Counted from the first letter of the stretch, positions 37,854 through 49,162 are shown. The stretch: 64,000 nt of DNA from Bradyrhizobium sp. CCBAU 53421 (GCF_015291625.1 NZ_CP030047.1:2604001-2668000); one strand, 5' to 3'. Numbers and translations: made by a program. Notes: generated by a model from the sequence alone, not told the origin.

Positions 37854-38108
37854 TCAGGCCACGCGGCTCGCGGGGAGGGGCGCGGTCTTGCCGCTGATAT
37901 CGAGCTCGAGCTCACGCGACAGCTCGACGATCATTTCGGGGTGATGGCCGTTCTCGAACAGCGCATATTTGACGGCCTGGGCGCGGTTGACGAACAGGCC
38001 GCCATAGAGACCGTTCTGCTGCTGGGCGACCCACTGGCCGCGGTGATTGCGGCCGATGAAGACGATGGTCGACGCTGTACTACACGAGGGAGGTTCGACG
38101 AGTTTCAC
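37854..38108 (-). CDS. small conserved-looking hypothetical protein
   Basis: An 84-residue protein if started at GTG 38108 (AAGGA nine bases upstream); an ATG at 38150 would give 98 residues. The recognisable body is TASTIVFIGRNHRGQWVAQQ, QNGLYGGLFVNRAQAVKYAL and FENGHHPEMIVELSRELELD, which looks like a compact alpha/beta fold. I recall similar proteins in rhizobia but know no function. It ends nine bases before the DapA-like start, so the two are probably co-translated. Confidence 0.68.
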   Translation of the reverse strand: MKLVEPPSCSTASTIVFIGRNHRGQWVAQQQNGLYGGLFVNRAQAVKYALFENGHHPEMIVELSRELELDISGKTAPLPASRVA

Positions 38109-38279
38109 GGTGGTAGTCCTTATTCTCTGCTTTTGACGCGTTTTCTTCACGCGAACCGGTGTCCACTTCGCTCGAAAACGCTTTAGTCGAAGTCACGCGA
38201 TCAATGTCTGATTTGCCGGATATGAAATCGAGCGCGAAGGACGGCCGACTTCATAGGGGTGGCATAGGATTTGAGGGAG

Positions 38280-38555
38280 CTAGATGTGCTGGACGATGCC
38301 GGTGCCGAGCGCACACAGCGCGACATAGGCGGTCATCTCGTCCCAGTGATTGAGGCTTGCGGCAAACGGCATTTCGCGTTTGGCAATCCCGGCGAAGGCG
38401 CAGATCACGGCCGACATCCAGAGCAGCGTGACGAGGCCCCTGCCGAAGCTCGCACCGGCGAACATGGCAAAGCCGACCATGATGGCAAGCCGGAAACCGA
38501 ACCGGACCATGACCTGCACCGACCGCAGCTGCTGCGGCAGTTGCTTGACGTTCAC
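38280..38555 (-). CDS. small inner-membrane protein of unknown function
   Basis: A 91-residue protein from GTG 38555, 14 bases after the preceding stop. After a polar N-terminus (NVKQLPQQLRSVQVMVRFGF) come two to three membrane helices (RLAIMVGFAMFAGASFG, LVTLLWMSAVICAFAGIA, MTAYVALCALGTGIVQHI). The GTG has no strong ribosome site, so coupling to the upstream gene is likely. No family recognised. Confidence 0.6.
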   Translation of the reverse strand: MNVKQLPQQLRSVQVMVRFGFRLAIMVGFAMFAGASFGRGLVTLLWMSAVICAFAGIAKREMPFAASLNHWDEMTAYVALCALGTGIVQHI

Positions 38556-38568
38556 GATCGCGCCGCCG

Positions 38569-39033
38569 TCAGCCGATATTGTCGACGAACAGCGGCTCGT
38601 AGAGCGAGCGCGTCTCGCGACGGACGCTGGGCACGCTGGTGCGGTTCTCGGGCGTGGAGATCCGCTGCGCCTCGACGAAGCCGCTGAGGATCGCGAGCGC
38701 GAGATCCGCATGGCGGGTCTCGACCGACTGGTCTAGCCAGTCGGGCAGCTCGCGTTCGCGCGACAGCGCGCAATGCCACTCGCCCTCGTCATAGACCAGG
38801 CGACGGATCTGCCATTGCGGCAGCTCGAGATCGAGCAGCGCGATCGCTGCATCGGTCCACGCGCCGGACTGGATCAGGCGTTCGACGCGGGACGTCTTGC
38901 CGCTCTGTCCGACCGAGGGAAAGCGCCGGCAGGTCTGGCTGATGATGTCGGCCATGAACTCGGCCGACACTGCGTAGGCGTCGCGCAACCGTTTGCCGAG
39001 GTCGGTGGAGGTGGGGTGGGGTAGTGCTGACAT
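38569..39033 (-). CDS. hypothetical protein, soluble, rhizobial type
   Basis: A 154-residue protein from ATG 39033. The body contains AYAVSAEFMADIISQTCRRF, ERLIQSGAWTDAAIALLDLE, LPQWQIRRLVYDEGEWHCAL and ETRHADLALAILSGFVEAQR, a mostly helical layout. I do not know a function. It is followed closely by the small membrane protein. An imperfect dyad tatagggattccata (39130-39144) lies 97 bases upstream and may be regulatory. Confidence 0.7.
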   Translation of the reverse strand: MSALPHPTSTDLGKRLRDAYAVSAEFMADIISQTCRRFPSVGQSGKTSRVERLIQSGAWTDAAIALLDLELPQWQIRRLVYDEGEWHCALSRERELPDWLDQSVETRHADLALAILSGFVEAQRISTPENRTSVPSVRRETRSLYEPLFVDNIG

Positions 39034-39129
39034 GGCATCATCTCGTCGAATGCGCGGCCCAAGGTATTGGCCGCAGACCCAAAATGGCCGGATAGCCATT
39101 TGAAAACGAGATGAGGCAAGGGGCGGAGA

Positions 39130-39144
39130 TATAGGGATTCCATA
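39130..39144. promoter_or_regulatory. imperfect dyad tatagggattccata
   Basis: A dyad of the form TATAGG(G)ATTCC(T)ATA, very like that at 39407-39421. It lies upstream of the minus-strand gene at 39033. Possible regulator site; the protein that binds it is unknown. Confidence 0.35.
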
Positions 39145-39163
39145 AAGATGGAACGGGTGCGCC

Positions 39164-39337
39164 TTCACCCTCCCCTGGAGGGGGAGGGTCGCTTCACATC
39201 GCGTCAGCGATGCGAAGCGGGGCGGGGTGACGGTCCCTCCGCGTCCGACAGCGCCCGTGCTGAGAGATCACCCCACCCCGTTTCGCATTCCGCTTCGCTC
39301 CATGCGAACCGACCCTCCCCCTCCAGGGGAGGATGAA
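39164..39337. repeat. long inverted repeat (28-base arms plus inner arms)
   Basis: The arm at 39164-39191 matches the inverse of 39310-39337 at 27 of 28 positions, and inner segments (gaagcggggcggggtga region and accccaccccgtttcgc region) also pair. The result is one extended hairpin of ~174 bases, typical of a rhizobial mobile intergenic repeat. Confidence 0.85.
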
Positions 39338-39406
39338 GCAGTAGGCACCTTTGGGTCGATGTGGTGCAGGACGACGGCGGAGAACGTGGCCGGCACTTAG
39401 GCCACT

Positions 39407-39421
39407 TATAGGATTCCTATA
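39407..39421. promoter_or_regulatory. imperfect dyad tataggattcctata upstream of kdp
   Basis: A near-perfect 7+1+7 dyad (tatagga/tcctata) 114 bases before the first small ORF of the kdp unit. It may be a KdpE site or part of the promoter; this is inferred only from position and symmetry. Confidence 0.4.
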
Positions 39422-39534
39422 ACGTCCATATTCACCACCTCTCGAAAACCTATGCCCCGGATGGCACCTCACGGTCATCCGGCGCGAGACGCTTATGCGG
39501 TCGTCCGCGCCGCTCGGATGCATAGGAGTCTCTC

Positions 39535-39618
39535 ATGATGGACATTCTCATGGCGGCGCTCGCGATCGGCTTCTTCGCGGCTGGCATCGGTTACGCCTAC
39601 GCCTGCGAACGGCTGTAA
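39535..39618 (+). CDS. 27-residue membrane microprotein upstream of kdpF
   Basis: MMDILMAALAIGFFAAGIGY then AYACERL: a single membrane helix with a short cytoplasmic end and a good ribosome site (AGGAGTC). It lies 11 bases before kdpF. Small ORFs ending in A/R-C-E/D-R-L before kdpF occur in many bacteria as I recall them, but they are usually unannotated. A KdpF-like stabilising role in the Kdp complex is a reasonable guess. Confidence 0.7.
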   Translation: MMDILMAALAIGFFAAGIGYAYACERL

Positions 39619-39629
39619 CGGAGGCGGCG

Positions 39630-39719
39630 ATGATCTTCGATTACTCGCTTGCCGGCCTCGTCTCGCTCGGCCTCTTGTTTTACCTCACCTACGCGCTGCT
39701 GCGGCCCGAACGCTTCTAG
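39630..39719 (+). CDS. kdpF: potassium-transporting ATPase subunit KdpF
   Basis: A 29-residue peptide whose C-terminus LFYLTYALLRPERF is the KdpF hallmark (YLxYALLxPExF). GGAGGCGGCG precedes the ATG. KdpF is a single-helix stabilising subunit of the KdpFABC potassium pump. It is followed by another small frame and then kdpA. Confidence 0.93.
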   Translation: MIFDYSLAGLVSLGLLFYLTYALLRPERF

Positions 39720-39726
39720 GCCTGCA

Positions 39727-39831
39727 ATGTCAGCACTCTGCACAATTCTGTTGGCCGACGCGGCGCTGACCGGGCTTTTGCTCGGTCTGTTCGCGTCGCT
39801 GCTGCGCTTCGCACCCATTCGAAAGGCTTGA
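39727..39831 (+). CDS. possible 34-residue membrane peptide between kdpF and kdpA
   Basis: The frame [20 protein letters not shown] plus [14 protein letters not shown] is hydrophobic with a basic end and sits seven bases after kdpF and four before kdpA. No clear ribosome site is seen, so it may be spurious or translated by coupling. Confidence 0.35.
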   Translation: MSALCTILLADAALTGLLLGLFASLLRFAPIRKA

Positions 39832-39835
39832 CGCA

Positions 39836-41539
39836 ATGACCGTCATCGGCTGGATTCAAATTATTCTGTTTTGCGCGATCGTGGTCGCGCTGGTCAAGCC
39901 GCTCGGCTGGTACATGACCCGCGTGTTCAACGGCGAGCGCACCTTGCTCTCGCCCGTGCTGCGCCCGATCGAGCGCGGCATCTACTGGGTCGGCGGCGTC
40001 GACGAACGGCGCGAGCAGCACTGGCTGACCTACACCGTCGCCATGCTGCTGTTCCATGTCGGTGGCTTCGCGCTCATTTATGGCCTGATGCGGCTGCAGG
40101 CGGTGCTGCCGTTCAACCCGGCCGGCCAGAGCGCGGTTGCGGAGGACCTCTCCTTCAACACCGCGATCTCCTTCATCACCAACACCAACTGGCAGAATTA
40201 CGGCGGCGAGAGCACGCTGTCCTATCTGGTCCAGATGCTGGGTCTGACCCACCAGAACTTCCTGTCGGCGGCGACAGGCATCGCGCTGGCGATGGCCTTG
40301 ATCCGCGGCTTCACCCGCTCGTCGATGCGTACGGTCGGCAATTTTTGGGTCGATGTCACCCGCTGCACGCTCTATGTGTTGCTGCCGATCTGCATCGTCT
40401 ATGCGCTGTTCCTGGTCTGGCAGGGCATGCCGCAGACGCTCGGTGCCTATGTCGACGCCACCACGCTGGAAGGCGGCAAGCAGACCATCGCGCTCGGACC
40501 GGTCGCCTCGCAGGTTGCGATCAAGATGCTCGGCACCAATGGCGGCGGCTTCTTCAACGCCAACGCCGCGCATCCGTTCGAGAATCCGACGGCGCTGTCG
40601 AACCTCGTGCAGATGATCTCGATCTTCGCGCTGGGCGCCGCGATGACCAACGTGTTCGGCCGCATGGTCGGCAACGAGCGCCAGGGCTGGGCGATCTTCG
40701 CCGTGATGGGCATCCTGTTCGTCGCCGGCGTCACCGTCACCTATTGGGCGGAAGCCAACGGCACCTCGGTGCTGCAGGCGTTCGGTCTTTCCGGCGGCAA
40801 CATGGAGGGCAAGGAGGTCCGCTTCGGCATCGTCGCGTCCTCGCTGTTCGCCGTCGTCACCACTGCCGCGTCCTGCGGTGCGGTCAACGCCATGCATGAC
40901 AGTTTCACCGCGCTCGGCGGCATGATTCCGCTGATCAACATGCAGCTCGGCGAGGTCATCATCGGCGGCGTCGGCGCCGGCTTCTACGGCATGCTGCTGT
41001 TCGTCGTGCTGGCGATCTTCGTCGCCGGCCTGATGGTCGGCCGCACGCCGGAATATGTCGGCAAGAAGATCGAGGCGCGCGAGGTCAAGATGGCGATGCT
41101 TGCGATCCTGGTGCTGCCGCTGATGTATCTCGGCTGGACCGCGGTCGGCGTGGTGCTGCCGTCGGCGGTGGCCTCGATGGCCAATGCCGGCCCGCACGGC
41201 TTCACCGAGGTGCTCTATGCCTTTACCTCGGCGACCGGCAATAACGGCTCGGCGTTCGCGGGCCTCACCGGCAACACCCTGTTCTACAATCTGACGCTCG
41301 CCTCCGCGATGTTCGTCGGCCGTTTCTTCATGATCGTGCCGGCGATGGCGATCGCGGGATCGCTGGTCGAGAAGAAGTCGATCCCGGCCTCGGCCGGCAC
41401 CTTCCCGACCACCGGCGGGCTGTTCGTCGGCCTCGTCATCGGCGTGATCCTGATCATCGGCGGTCTGACCTTCTTCCCGGCGCTGGCGCTCGGGCCGATC
41501 GTCGAGCACCTCGCCATTAACGCCAACACCCTGTTCTGA
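39836..41539 (+). CDS. kdpA: potassium-transporting ATPase subunit KdpA
   Basis: A 567-residue membrane protein of the SKT superfamily that forms the K+ pore of the Kdp pump. Selectivity-filter repeats are visible: [29 protein letters not shown], and [12 protein letters not shown]. Ten membrane helices are apparent, and length is normal. The ATG at 39836 follows a short gap from the preceding small ORF. It is followed after 23 bases by kdpB. Confidence 0.97.
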   Translation: MTVIGWIQIILFCAIVVALVKPLGWYMTRVFNGERTLLSPVLRPIERGIYWVGGVDERREQHWLTYTVAMLLFHVGGFALIYGLMRLQAVLPFNPAGQSAVAEDLSFNTAISFITNTNWQNYGGESTLSYLVQMLGLTHQNFLSAATGIALAMALIRGFTRSSMRTVGNFWVDVTRCTLYVLLPICIVYALFLVWQGMPQTLGAYVDATTLEGGKQTIALGPVASQVAIKMLGTNGGGFFNANAAHPFENPTALSNLVQMISIFALGAAMTNVFGRMVGNERQGWAIFAVMGILFVAGVTVTYWAEANGTSVLQAFGLSGGNMEGKEVRFGIVASSLFAVVTTAASCGAVNAMHDSFTALGGMIPLINMQLGEVIIGGVGAGFYGMLLFVVLAIFVAGLMVGRTPEYVGKKIEAREVKMAMLAILVLPLMYLGWTAVGVVLPSAVASMANAGPHGFTEVLYAFTSATGNNGSAFAGLTGNTLFYNLTLASAMFVGRFFMIVPAMAIAGSLVEKKSIPASAGTFPTTGGLFVGLVIGVILIIGGLTFFPALALGPIVEHLAINANTLF

Positions 41540-41562
41540 TCGAATTGTCTGGAGTGATATCC

Positions 41563-43674
<2,112 letters not shown>

Positions 43675-43686
43675 GGAGCCGCAATC

Positions 43687-44292
43687 ATGTTGAGAGAAAT
43701 CCGCCCCGCCATCCTCGTGCTGGTCCTGCTGACCGCGATCACGGGCCTTGCCTATCCGCTCGCCATCACCGGGATCGCCGGCGTGATCTTTCCGCGGCAG
43801 GCGCAAGGCAGCTTGATCGAGCAGGACGGTAAGGTGATCGGTTCCGCCCTGATCGGGCAGGAATTCAAGGAGGACAAATACTTCCACGGCCGGCCGTCGG
43901 CGACGGTCGCGCCCGATCCGAACGATTCCACCAAGACCGTGCCGGCCCCCTACAATGCCGCCAATTCCGGCGGCTCCAACCTCGGCCCGACCAGCAAGGC
44001 GCTGAACGATCGGGTCAAGGAGGATGTCGAGAAGCTGAAGGCGGAGAACCCGTCGGCCAGTGTGCCGGTCGATCTCGTCACCACCTCGGCCAGCGGTCTC
44101 GATCCCGACATCTCGCCGGACGCAGCGCTGTTCCAGGTGCCGCGGGTCGCCAAGGCGCGCGGCATGTCCGAAGACGCGGTGCGCGAGTTGGTGACGCAGA
44201 ACACGCAGGGCCGTTTCGCCGGCGTGATCGGCGAGCCCCGCGTTAACGTTCTTGCGCTCAACCTGGCGCTCGACGCGGCGAAGGTGAAATAG
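43687..44292 (+). CDS. kdpC: potassium-transporting ATPase subunit KdpC
   Basis: A 201-residue KdpC: one N-terminal membrane helix ([20 protein letters not shown]), then a periplasmic domain containing [33 protein letters not shown] and the C-terminal [20 protein letters not shown]. KdpC stabilises ATP binding in the KdpFABC complex. It begins 12 bases after kdpB and is followed by kdpD after 39 bases. Confidence 0.96.
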   Translation: MLREIRPAILVLVLLTAITGLAYPLAITGIAGVIFPRQAQGSLIEQDGKVIGSALIGQEFKEDKYFHGRPSATVAPDPNDSTKTVPAPYNAANSGGSNLGPTSKALNDRVKEDVEKLKAENPSASVPVDLVTTSASGLDPDISPDAALFQVPRVAKARGMSEDAVRELVTQNTQGRFAGVIGEPRVNVLALNLALDAAKVK

Positions 44293-44331
44293 GGGAGTAG
44301 GCCCGCTCTCGCAGGATGACTATATTGCGGT

Positions 44332-47043
44332 ATGGCCAATCAGCGCGACCTCGATAAACGACCCTCGCCGGATGCGCTGCTGGAGGCGGCGCGCCGCGAG
44401 ACCGATCGGTCGGGGCGGCTGAAGATCTTCATCGGCGCCGCCCCCGGCGTTGGCAAGACCTACGAGATGCTCTTGAGCGCCCACGCCCGCCTCAAGGCAG
44501 GCGTCGACGTCGTGGTCGGCGTCGTCGAAACCCACGGACGGGCGGAGACCGAGGCGCTGCTCAGGGGTCTCGAAGTGATACCGCGCAAGCGGCTGGCTTA
44601 TCGCGACCAGACGCTCGAGGAGATGGACCTCGACGCCTTGATCGCGCGGCGGCCGCAACTCGCGCTGGTCGACGAGCTCGCCCATACCAACGCGCCGGGT
44701 AGCCGGCATCCCAAGCGCTATCTCGATGTCGAGGAATTGCTGTCGCACGGCATCGACGTCTACACCGCGATCAACATCCAGCACATCGAGAGCCTCAACG
44801 ACGTCGTCGCGCAGATTACCCATGTGCGGGTGCGCGAGACGGTGCCCGACTCGGTGGTCGATCGTGCCGATGCGATCGAGCTGATCGACCTCACGCCCGA
44901 CGATCTGATCCAGCGCCTGAAGGAGGGCAAGGTCTATGTGCCGAAGCAGGCCGAGCGGGCGCTGGAACACTATTTCTCACCCGGCAATCTGACCGCGCTG
45001 CGCGAGCTGGCGCTGCGGCGTACTGCTGAGCGAGTCGACGAGCAATTGCTCACCCACATGCAGGCCAATGCGATCCAGGGGCCTTGGGCCGCCGGCGAGC
45101 GCATCCTGGTCTGCCTGAGCGAGGATCCGCGCGCGGCCGGCCTCGTCCGCTACACCAAGCGCCTGGCCGACCGGCTGCATGCGCAATGGACCGCGGTCAG
45201 CATCGAGACCCGGCGCAGCCTGCAACTGACCGACGAGCAGCGCGACCGGCTGGCCGATACGATGCGGCTCGCGGAATCGCTCGGCGGCGAGGCGCTGACG
45301 CTTCCCGGCGTCGGCCGCCGCATCGCCGACGACGTCATCAATTTCGCCCAGGCCAACAACGTCACCCAGATCATCATCGGCAAGTCGACGCGCTCGCGCT
45401 GGTTCGAGCTGACCCACGGCTCTGTCGTGCACGATCTGGTGCGCCGCGCCGGCAATATCAGCGTCAACGTGATCGCCGGCGACGAGCTGCCGGTCGGCAA
45501 GGCGGCGGTGCAGACCGCGCAGCGGCAGGAGCCGTTCAACCCGCGGCCCTATCTGATGGCGCTGCTGCTGACGGCCATCGGGCTCGGCGCGGCCAAGCTG
45601 ATCCAGCCGTTCTTCGGCATCGAGAATGTCGACCTCGTCTTCATCACTGCCGTGGTCGGCGCGGCGGCGCGCTACGGCCTGTGGCCGTCGCTCCTGGCGA
45701 GCGTCGCCGCCTCGCTGTGCTACAACTTCTTCTTCCTGCCGCCGGTCTATACCTTCACCATCACCGACCCGACCAACGTCGCGGCGTTCTTCTTCTTCAT
45801 GCTGATCGCGCTTCTGGTCTCCAACGTCGCGGCGCGGGTGCGCGTCCAGGCCGACACCGCGATCGGCCGTGTCCGCACCACCGAATCGCTCTATGCGTTC
45901 AGCCGCAAGCTTGCCGGCACCGCGACGCTCGACGACGTGTTGTGGGCGACCGCCTACCAGATCGCGCTGATGCTCAAGGTCCGCGTCGTGCTGCTGCTGC
46001 CGGAGGGCGGCATGCTGACCGTCAAGAGCGGCTATCCGCCCGAGGACCAGCTCGATCAGGCCGATCTCGCCGCCGCCAACTGGGCTTGGGGCAACGATCG
46101 CCCGGCCGGCAGGGGCTCCGACACGCTGCCGGGCGGCAAACGGTTGTTCCTGCCGATGCGGACCGGCCGCGGTCCGATCGGCGTGATCGGCATCGACGAC
46201 GACCGCACCGGGCCGCTGCTGACGCCGGACCAGCGTCGCCTGCTCGACGCGCTGGTCGACCAGGGCGCGCTCGCGATCGAACGCGTGCTGCTGGTCGAGG
46301 ACATGGATCGCGTCAAGCGCACGGTCGAGTCCGACCGGTTGCGCGGCGCGCTCCTGACCTCGATCTCACACGACCTGAAGACGCCGCTGGCCTCGGTGCT
46401 CGGCTCGGCCTCGGCGCTGCGCGATCTCGGCGCCAGCCTGAGTGACGCGCAGAAGCATGACCTGCTCGCGACCGTGATCGACGAGTCGGAGCGGCTGAAC
46501 CGGTTCATCGCCAATCTGCTCGACATGACCAAGCTGGAATCCGGCGCGATCGTGCCGAACACCGCGCGGCACGATGTCGGCGAGATCGTCGGCAGCGCGC
46601 TGCGGCGTGCCGCCAAGATCCTGGTGCATCACCGGGTCTCGCTGCAGCTCGCCGCCGACCTGCCGATGCTGGAGCTCGATGCCGTGCTGTTCGAGCAGGT
46701 GCTGTTCAATCTGCTCGACAACGCTGCCAAATACGCCCCCTCGGACACTACGATCTCGATCCGCGGCACGCGCGATCGCGACGCCGTGACGCTGCAGATC
46801 CTGGACGAGGGTAATGGCATTCCGGCCGCCGAGCTCGAAAGCGTGTTCGACAAGTTCTATCGCGCCGAGAAGGGCGACCATGTCCGCCCCGGCACCGGCC
46901 TCGGGCTTGCGATCTCGCGCGGCTTCGTCGAGGCGATGCGCGGCACCATCGCGGCGGCCAACCGCTGCGACCGGAGCGGCGCCGTCATCTCCATCCGCCT
47001 GCCTGTTACGGCCGACGCCAACGCGCTGGACACTGCTGCATGA
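44332..47043 (+). CDS. kdpD: sensor histidine kinase KdpD
   Basis: A 903-residue KdpD. The N-terminal KdpD domain (about 25-235) has the Walker A FIGAAPGVGKTYEML and VDELAHTNAPGSRHPKRY; a universal-stress domain follows (about 255-380). Four membrane helices lie at about 405-510, then a GAF-like domain (530-655), HisKA with His-680 in SISHDLKTPL, and an ATPase domain with NLLDNAAKYAPSD and GTGLGLAISRG. It senses K+ limitation and osmotic state. The last codon overlaps kdpE (ATGA). Confidence 0.97.
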   Translation: MANQRDLDKRPSPDALLEAARRETDRSGRLKIFIGAAPGVGKTYEMLLSAHARLKAGVDVVVGVVETHGRAETEALLRGLEVIPRKRLAYRDQTLEEMDLDALIARRPQLALVDELAHTNAPGSRHPKRYLDVEELLSHGIDVYTAINIQHIESLNDVVAQITHVRVRETVPDSVVDRADAIELIDLTPDDLIQRLKEGKVYVPKQAERALEHYFSPGNLTALRELALRRTAERVDEQLLTHMQANAIQGPWAAGERILVCLSEDPRAAGLVRYTKRLADRLHAQWTAVSIETRRSLQLTDEQRDRLADTMRLAESLGGEALTLPGVGRRIADDVINFAQANNVTQIIIGKSTRSRWFELTHGSVVHDLVRRAGNISVNVIAGDELPVGKAAVQTAQRQEPFNPRPYLMALLLTAIGLGAAKLIQPFFGIENVDLVFITAVVGAAARYGLWPSLLASVAASLCYNFFFLPPVYTFTITDPTNVAAFFFFMLIALLVSNVAARVRVQADTAIGRVRTTESLYAFSRKLAGTATLDDVLWATAYQIALMLKVRVVLLLPEGGMLTVKSGYPPEDQLDQADLAAANWAWGNDRPAGRGSDTLPGGKRLFLPMRTGRGPIGVIGIDDDRTGPLLTPDQRRLLDALVDQGALAIERVLLVEDMDRVKRTVESDRLRGALLTSISHDLKTPLASVLGSASALRDLGASLSDAQKHDLLATVIDESERLNRFIANLLDMTKLESGAIVPNTARHDVGEIVGSALRRAAKILVHHRVSLQLAADLPMLELDAVLFEQVLFNLLDNAAKYAPSDTTISIRGTRDRDAVTLQILDEGNGIPAAELESVFDKFYRAEKGDHVRPGTGLGLAISRGFVEAMRGTIAAANRCDRSGAVISIRLPVTADANALDTAA

Positions 47044-47729
47044 ATGCGACGCCGATCAAAGTCCTGGTCATCGACGACGAGCCACCGATCCGCAAGCTCT
47101 TGCGGATGGGGTTGAGCACGCAGGGCTACGACATCCTCGAAGCCTCCAACGGCAGAAACGCGCTCGAGATGCTGGGGGAGGGGCCGGCGCTGATCATTCT
47201 CGATCTCGGTCTGCCCGACATCCAGGGTCACGACCTCTTGCGCATGATCCGCGGCCGCAACGAGAGCGTCCCGATCGTGGTGCTGTCGAGCCGCGGCGAC
47301 GAGGCCGGCAAGGTGCAGGCGCTCGATCTTGGCGCCGACGATTACCTGACCAAGCCGTTCGGCATGGACGAATTGCTGGCGCGACTGCGTGCGGCGCTGC
47401 GCCACCAGCTGCAGGTGCAGGGCGAGCGGCCCGTGTTCCGCTCCGGCGATCTCTCGGTCGATCTGGTGCGCCGGATCGTCAAGGTCGGCGACAAGGAGAT
47501 CAAGCTGTCGCCGAAGGAGTACGACCTGCTACGCGTGCTGGTGCAGCATGCCGGCAAGGTGCTGACCCACCGTTTCCTCTTGAAGGAGTTGTGGGACGAA
47601 TTGACCGACGCGCAATATCTACGCGTCTATGTGCGCCAGCTCCGCCAGAAGATCGAGGCCGATCCCGAGCGTCCGCAATTCGTGCTGACCGAGACCGGCA
47701 TCGGCTATCGGCTGCGTGCGGCGGATTAG
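47040..47729 (+). CDS. kdpE: response regulator KdpE
   Basis: A 229-residue OmpR-family regulator. The receiver domain has VIDDEPPIRK and the phosphorylated Asp-55 in LIILDLGLPD, and the winged-helix domain is at about 130-225 (LSPKEYDLLRVLVQHAGKVL, YLRVYVRQLRQKIE). It overlaps kdpD by four bases (ATGA), so they are translationally coupled. It activates kdpFABC under low K+. Confidence 0.97.
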   Translation: MNATPIKVLVIDDEPPIRKLLRMGLSTQGYDILEASNGRNALEMLGEGPALIILDLGLPDIQGHDLLRMIRGRNESVPIVVLSSRGDEAGKVQALDLGADDYLTKPFGMDELLARLRAALRHQLQVQGERPVFRSGDLSVDLVRRIVKVGDKEIKLSPKEYDLLRVLVQHAGKVLTHRFLLKELWDELTDAQYLRVYVRQLRQKIEADPERPQFVLTETGIGYRLRAAD

Positions 47730-47783
47730 CCTCGGAACTTTCACTCTCATCGAGGCTTGTTTTCCGTTAGCGGGAGAGAAGCC

Positions 47784-48020
47784 ATGGCAAGAAAATACTC
47801 GCGAAAGGCATCAAGCGATGTCGAGCGTGTGATGAAGAAGCGCAAGGCCGGGACGCTGCGCAGCGGCCGCTCCAAGAAGAAGGTGAAGAGCCGCAAGCAG
47901 GCGATCGCGATCGGACTGTCGGAAGCGCGCGCCAAGGGGCGGAAGGTGCCGAAGAAGGCGTCGAAGAAGACGGCGAAGCGCAAGACGGCGAAGAAGCGGA
48001 AGACTGCGAAGAAGAAGTAG
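47784..48020 (+). CDS. DUF6496 lysine/arginine-rich protein
   Basis: A 78-residue, very basic protein. After MARKYSRKASSDVERVMKKR comes a second half of repeated KKTAKRKTAKKRK units resembling a histone H1-like tail. ATG at 47784 follows GGGAGAG. DUF6496 proteins are small DNA-binding-like proteins of unknown function. It lies convergent with ku, 148 bases apart, so a DNA-related role would be in keeping but is not shown. Confidence 0.85.
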   Translation: MARKYSRKASSDVERVMKKRKAGTLRSGRSKKKVKSRKQAIAIGLSEARAKGRKVPKKASKKTAKRKTAKKRKTAKKK

Positions 48021-48061
48021 CCTTCGCATATCCGTCCTCGTCGTTGCGAGGAGCGAAGCAA

Positions 48062-48105
48062 CGAAGCAATCCATCTCTCCACGCCGGGAGAGATGGATTG
48101 CTTCG
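48062..48105. terminator. perfect 19-base inverted repeat between DUF6496 and ku
   Basis: The arm at 48062-48080 pairs perfectly with 48087-48105 across a six-base loop. It is part of the gaagcaatccatctctcc dispersed palindrome family of rhizobia (recalled, not checked) and can serve both convergent genes as terminator. Further partial palindromes run to ~48165. Confidence 0.75.
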
Positions 48106-48168
48106 CGGAGCCTGTCATCCGGCGGCGCTACGCGCCGACCGGGTGGCTCGCCATGACGTGGAGAGGCC

Positions 48169-49056
48169 TTACCCCGCCTTGCGCGATCGCGCGCTCGACC
48201 GGTGCGCCTTCTTGGCGGTACGGCGATGTGCGGCCGGGCGCCGCGCGGTGGAGCCTGAGCGCCTTGCGCTACCCTTGCGGTCCTTCAGGCTCTGCTTCAG
48301 CGCGTCCATCAGGTTCACCACATTGCTCGGCTTCTCCTCGCGCGCGGCGGCCTTGATCGGCTTGCCGGCGGCCTTGCGGCGGACCAGGGCCTTCAGCGCG
48401 GTCTCGTACTCGTCCTTGAATTTCGACGGATCGAAATGCGCGGCCTTGCTGTCAAGGATGTGGCCGGCGAGCTCGATCATGTCCTTGGTCACCTTTGGGG
48501 TCTTGATGTCGTCGAAATAATCGTCGGCATCGCGGACCTCATAGGGGTAGCGCAGGGTGGTGCCGAGCATGCCCTTGTCGAGCGGCTCGATCGCGATCAC
48601 GTGCTCGCGGTTGGTCAGCACGATCCGCGCCAGCGCGACGCGGTCCTGATCCTTCATGGCGTCGCGGATCACGGCGAAGGCGTCGACGCCGGCCTTGCCG
48701 TCGGGCCTGATGTAATAGGGGTGGTCGAGATAGCGCTTGTCGATCTCGCCCTCGGGCACGAAACTGTCGATGTCGATGGTGTGGTTGCTTTCGATCTGAA
48801 CCGCCTCGAGTTCGTCCTTCTCGATCTCGACATATTTGCCTTTGCTGACCTCGTAGCCACGGCCCTTCTGGTCGCCGTCGACGACGTCGCCGGTCTCGGT
48901 ATCGACCATCTGCTGCTTCAGCCGGTTGCCGGTCTCCCGGTTGATCATGTGGAAGCGGGTCTTCTCGACCGTGGTCGAGGCCGGATAGAGCGCCACGGGG
49001 CACGAGACCAGCGAGAGTTTGAGCGTGCCTTTCCAGTAGGCGCGGGGAGCGGCCAT
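48169..49056 (-). CDS. ku: non-homologous end-joining protein Ku
   Basis: A 295-residue bacterial Ku. ATG at 49056 follows TGGAGACG. The N-terminus RAYWKGTLKLSLVSCPVALY and the core YEVSKGKYVEIEKDELEAV and HPYYIRPDGKAGVDAFAVIR are family hallmarks. The C-terminal ~40 residues (KDRKGSARRSGSTARRPAAH and on) form a basic tail, as in many rhizobial Ku proteins, that may aid DNA binding and LigD contact. It is divergent from ligD with a 106-base shared promoter region. Confidence 0.95.
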   Translation of the reverse strand: MAAPRAYWKGTLKLSLVSCPVALYPASTTVEKTRFHMINRETGNRLKQQMVDTETGDVVDGDQKGRGYEVSKGKYVEIEKDELEAVQIESNHTIDIDSFVPEGEIDKRYLDHPYYIRPDGKAGVDAFAVIRDAMKDQDRVALARIVLTNREHVIAIEPLDKGMLGTTLRYPYEVRDADDYFDDIKTPKVTKDMIELAGHILDSKAAHFDPSKFKDEYETALKALVRRKAAGKPIKAAAREEKPSNVVNLMDALKQSLKDRKGSARRSGSTARRPAAHRRTAKKAHRSSARSRKAG

Positions 49057-49162
49057 GATCGTCTCCAAACAGCTTGAGTTTGGAACTTGAACGGATACCG
49101 TAGGTTTTGGTTCCTGATGGCCGCGCAGAGGCGGCGGCCGCCGTTTGCGCCGAGGCCTGCAC

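Larger units (their letters stand above)
39034..39534. other. intergenic region with long inverted repeat upstream of kdp
   Basis: A 501-base gap with no supported gene. It holds two related dyads (39130-39144 and 39407-39421) and a long repeat at 39164-39337, and must contain the promoters of both divergent units. Confidence 0.6.
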
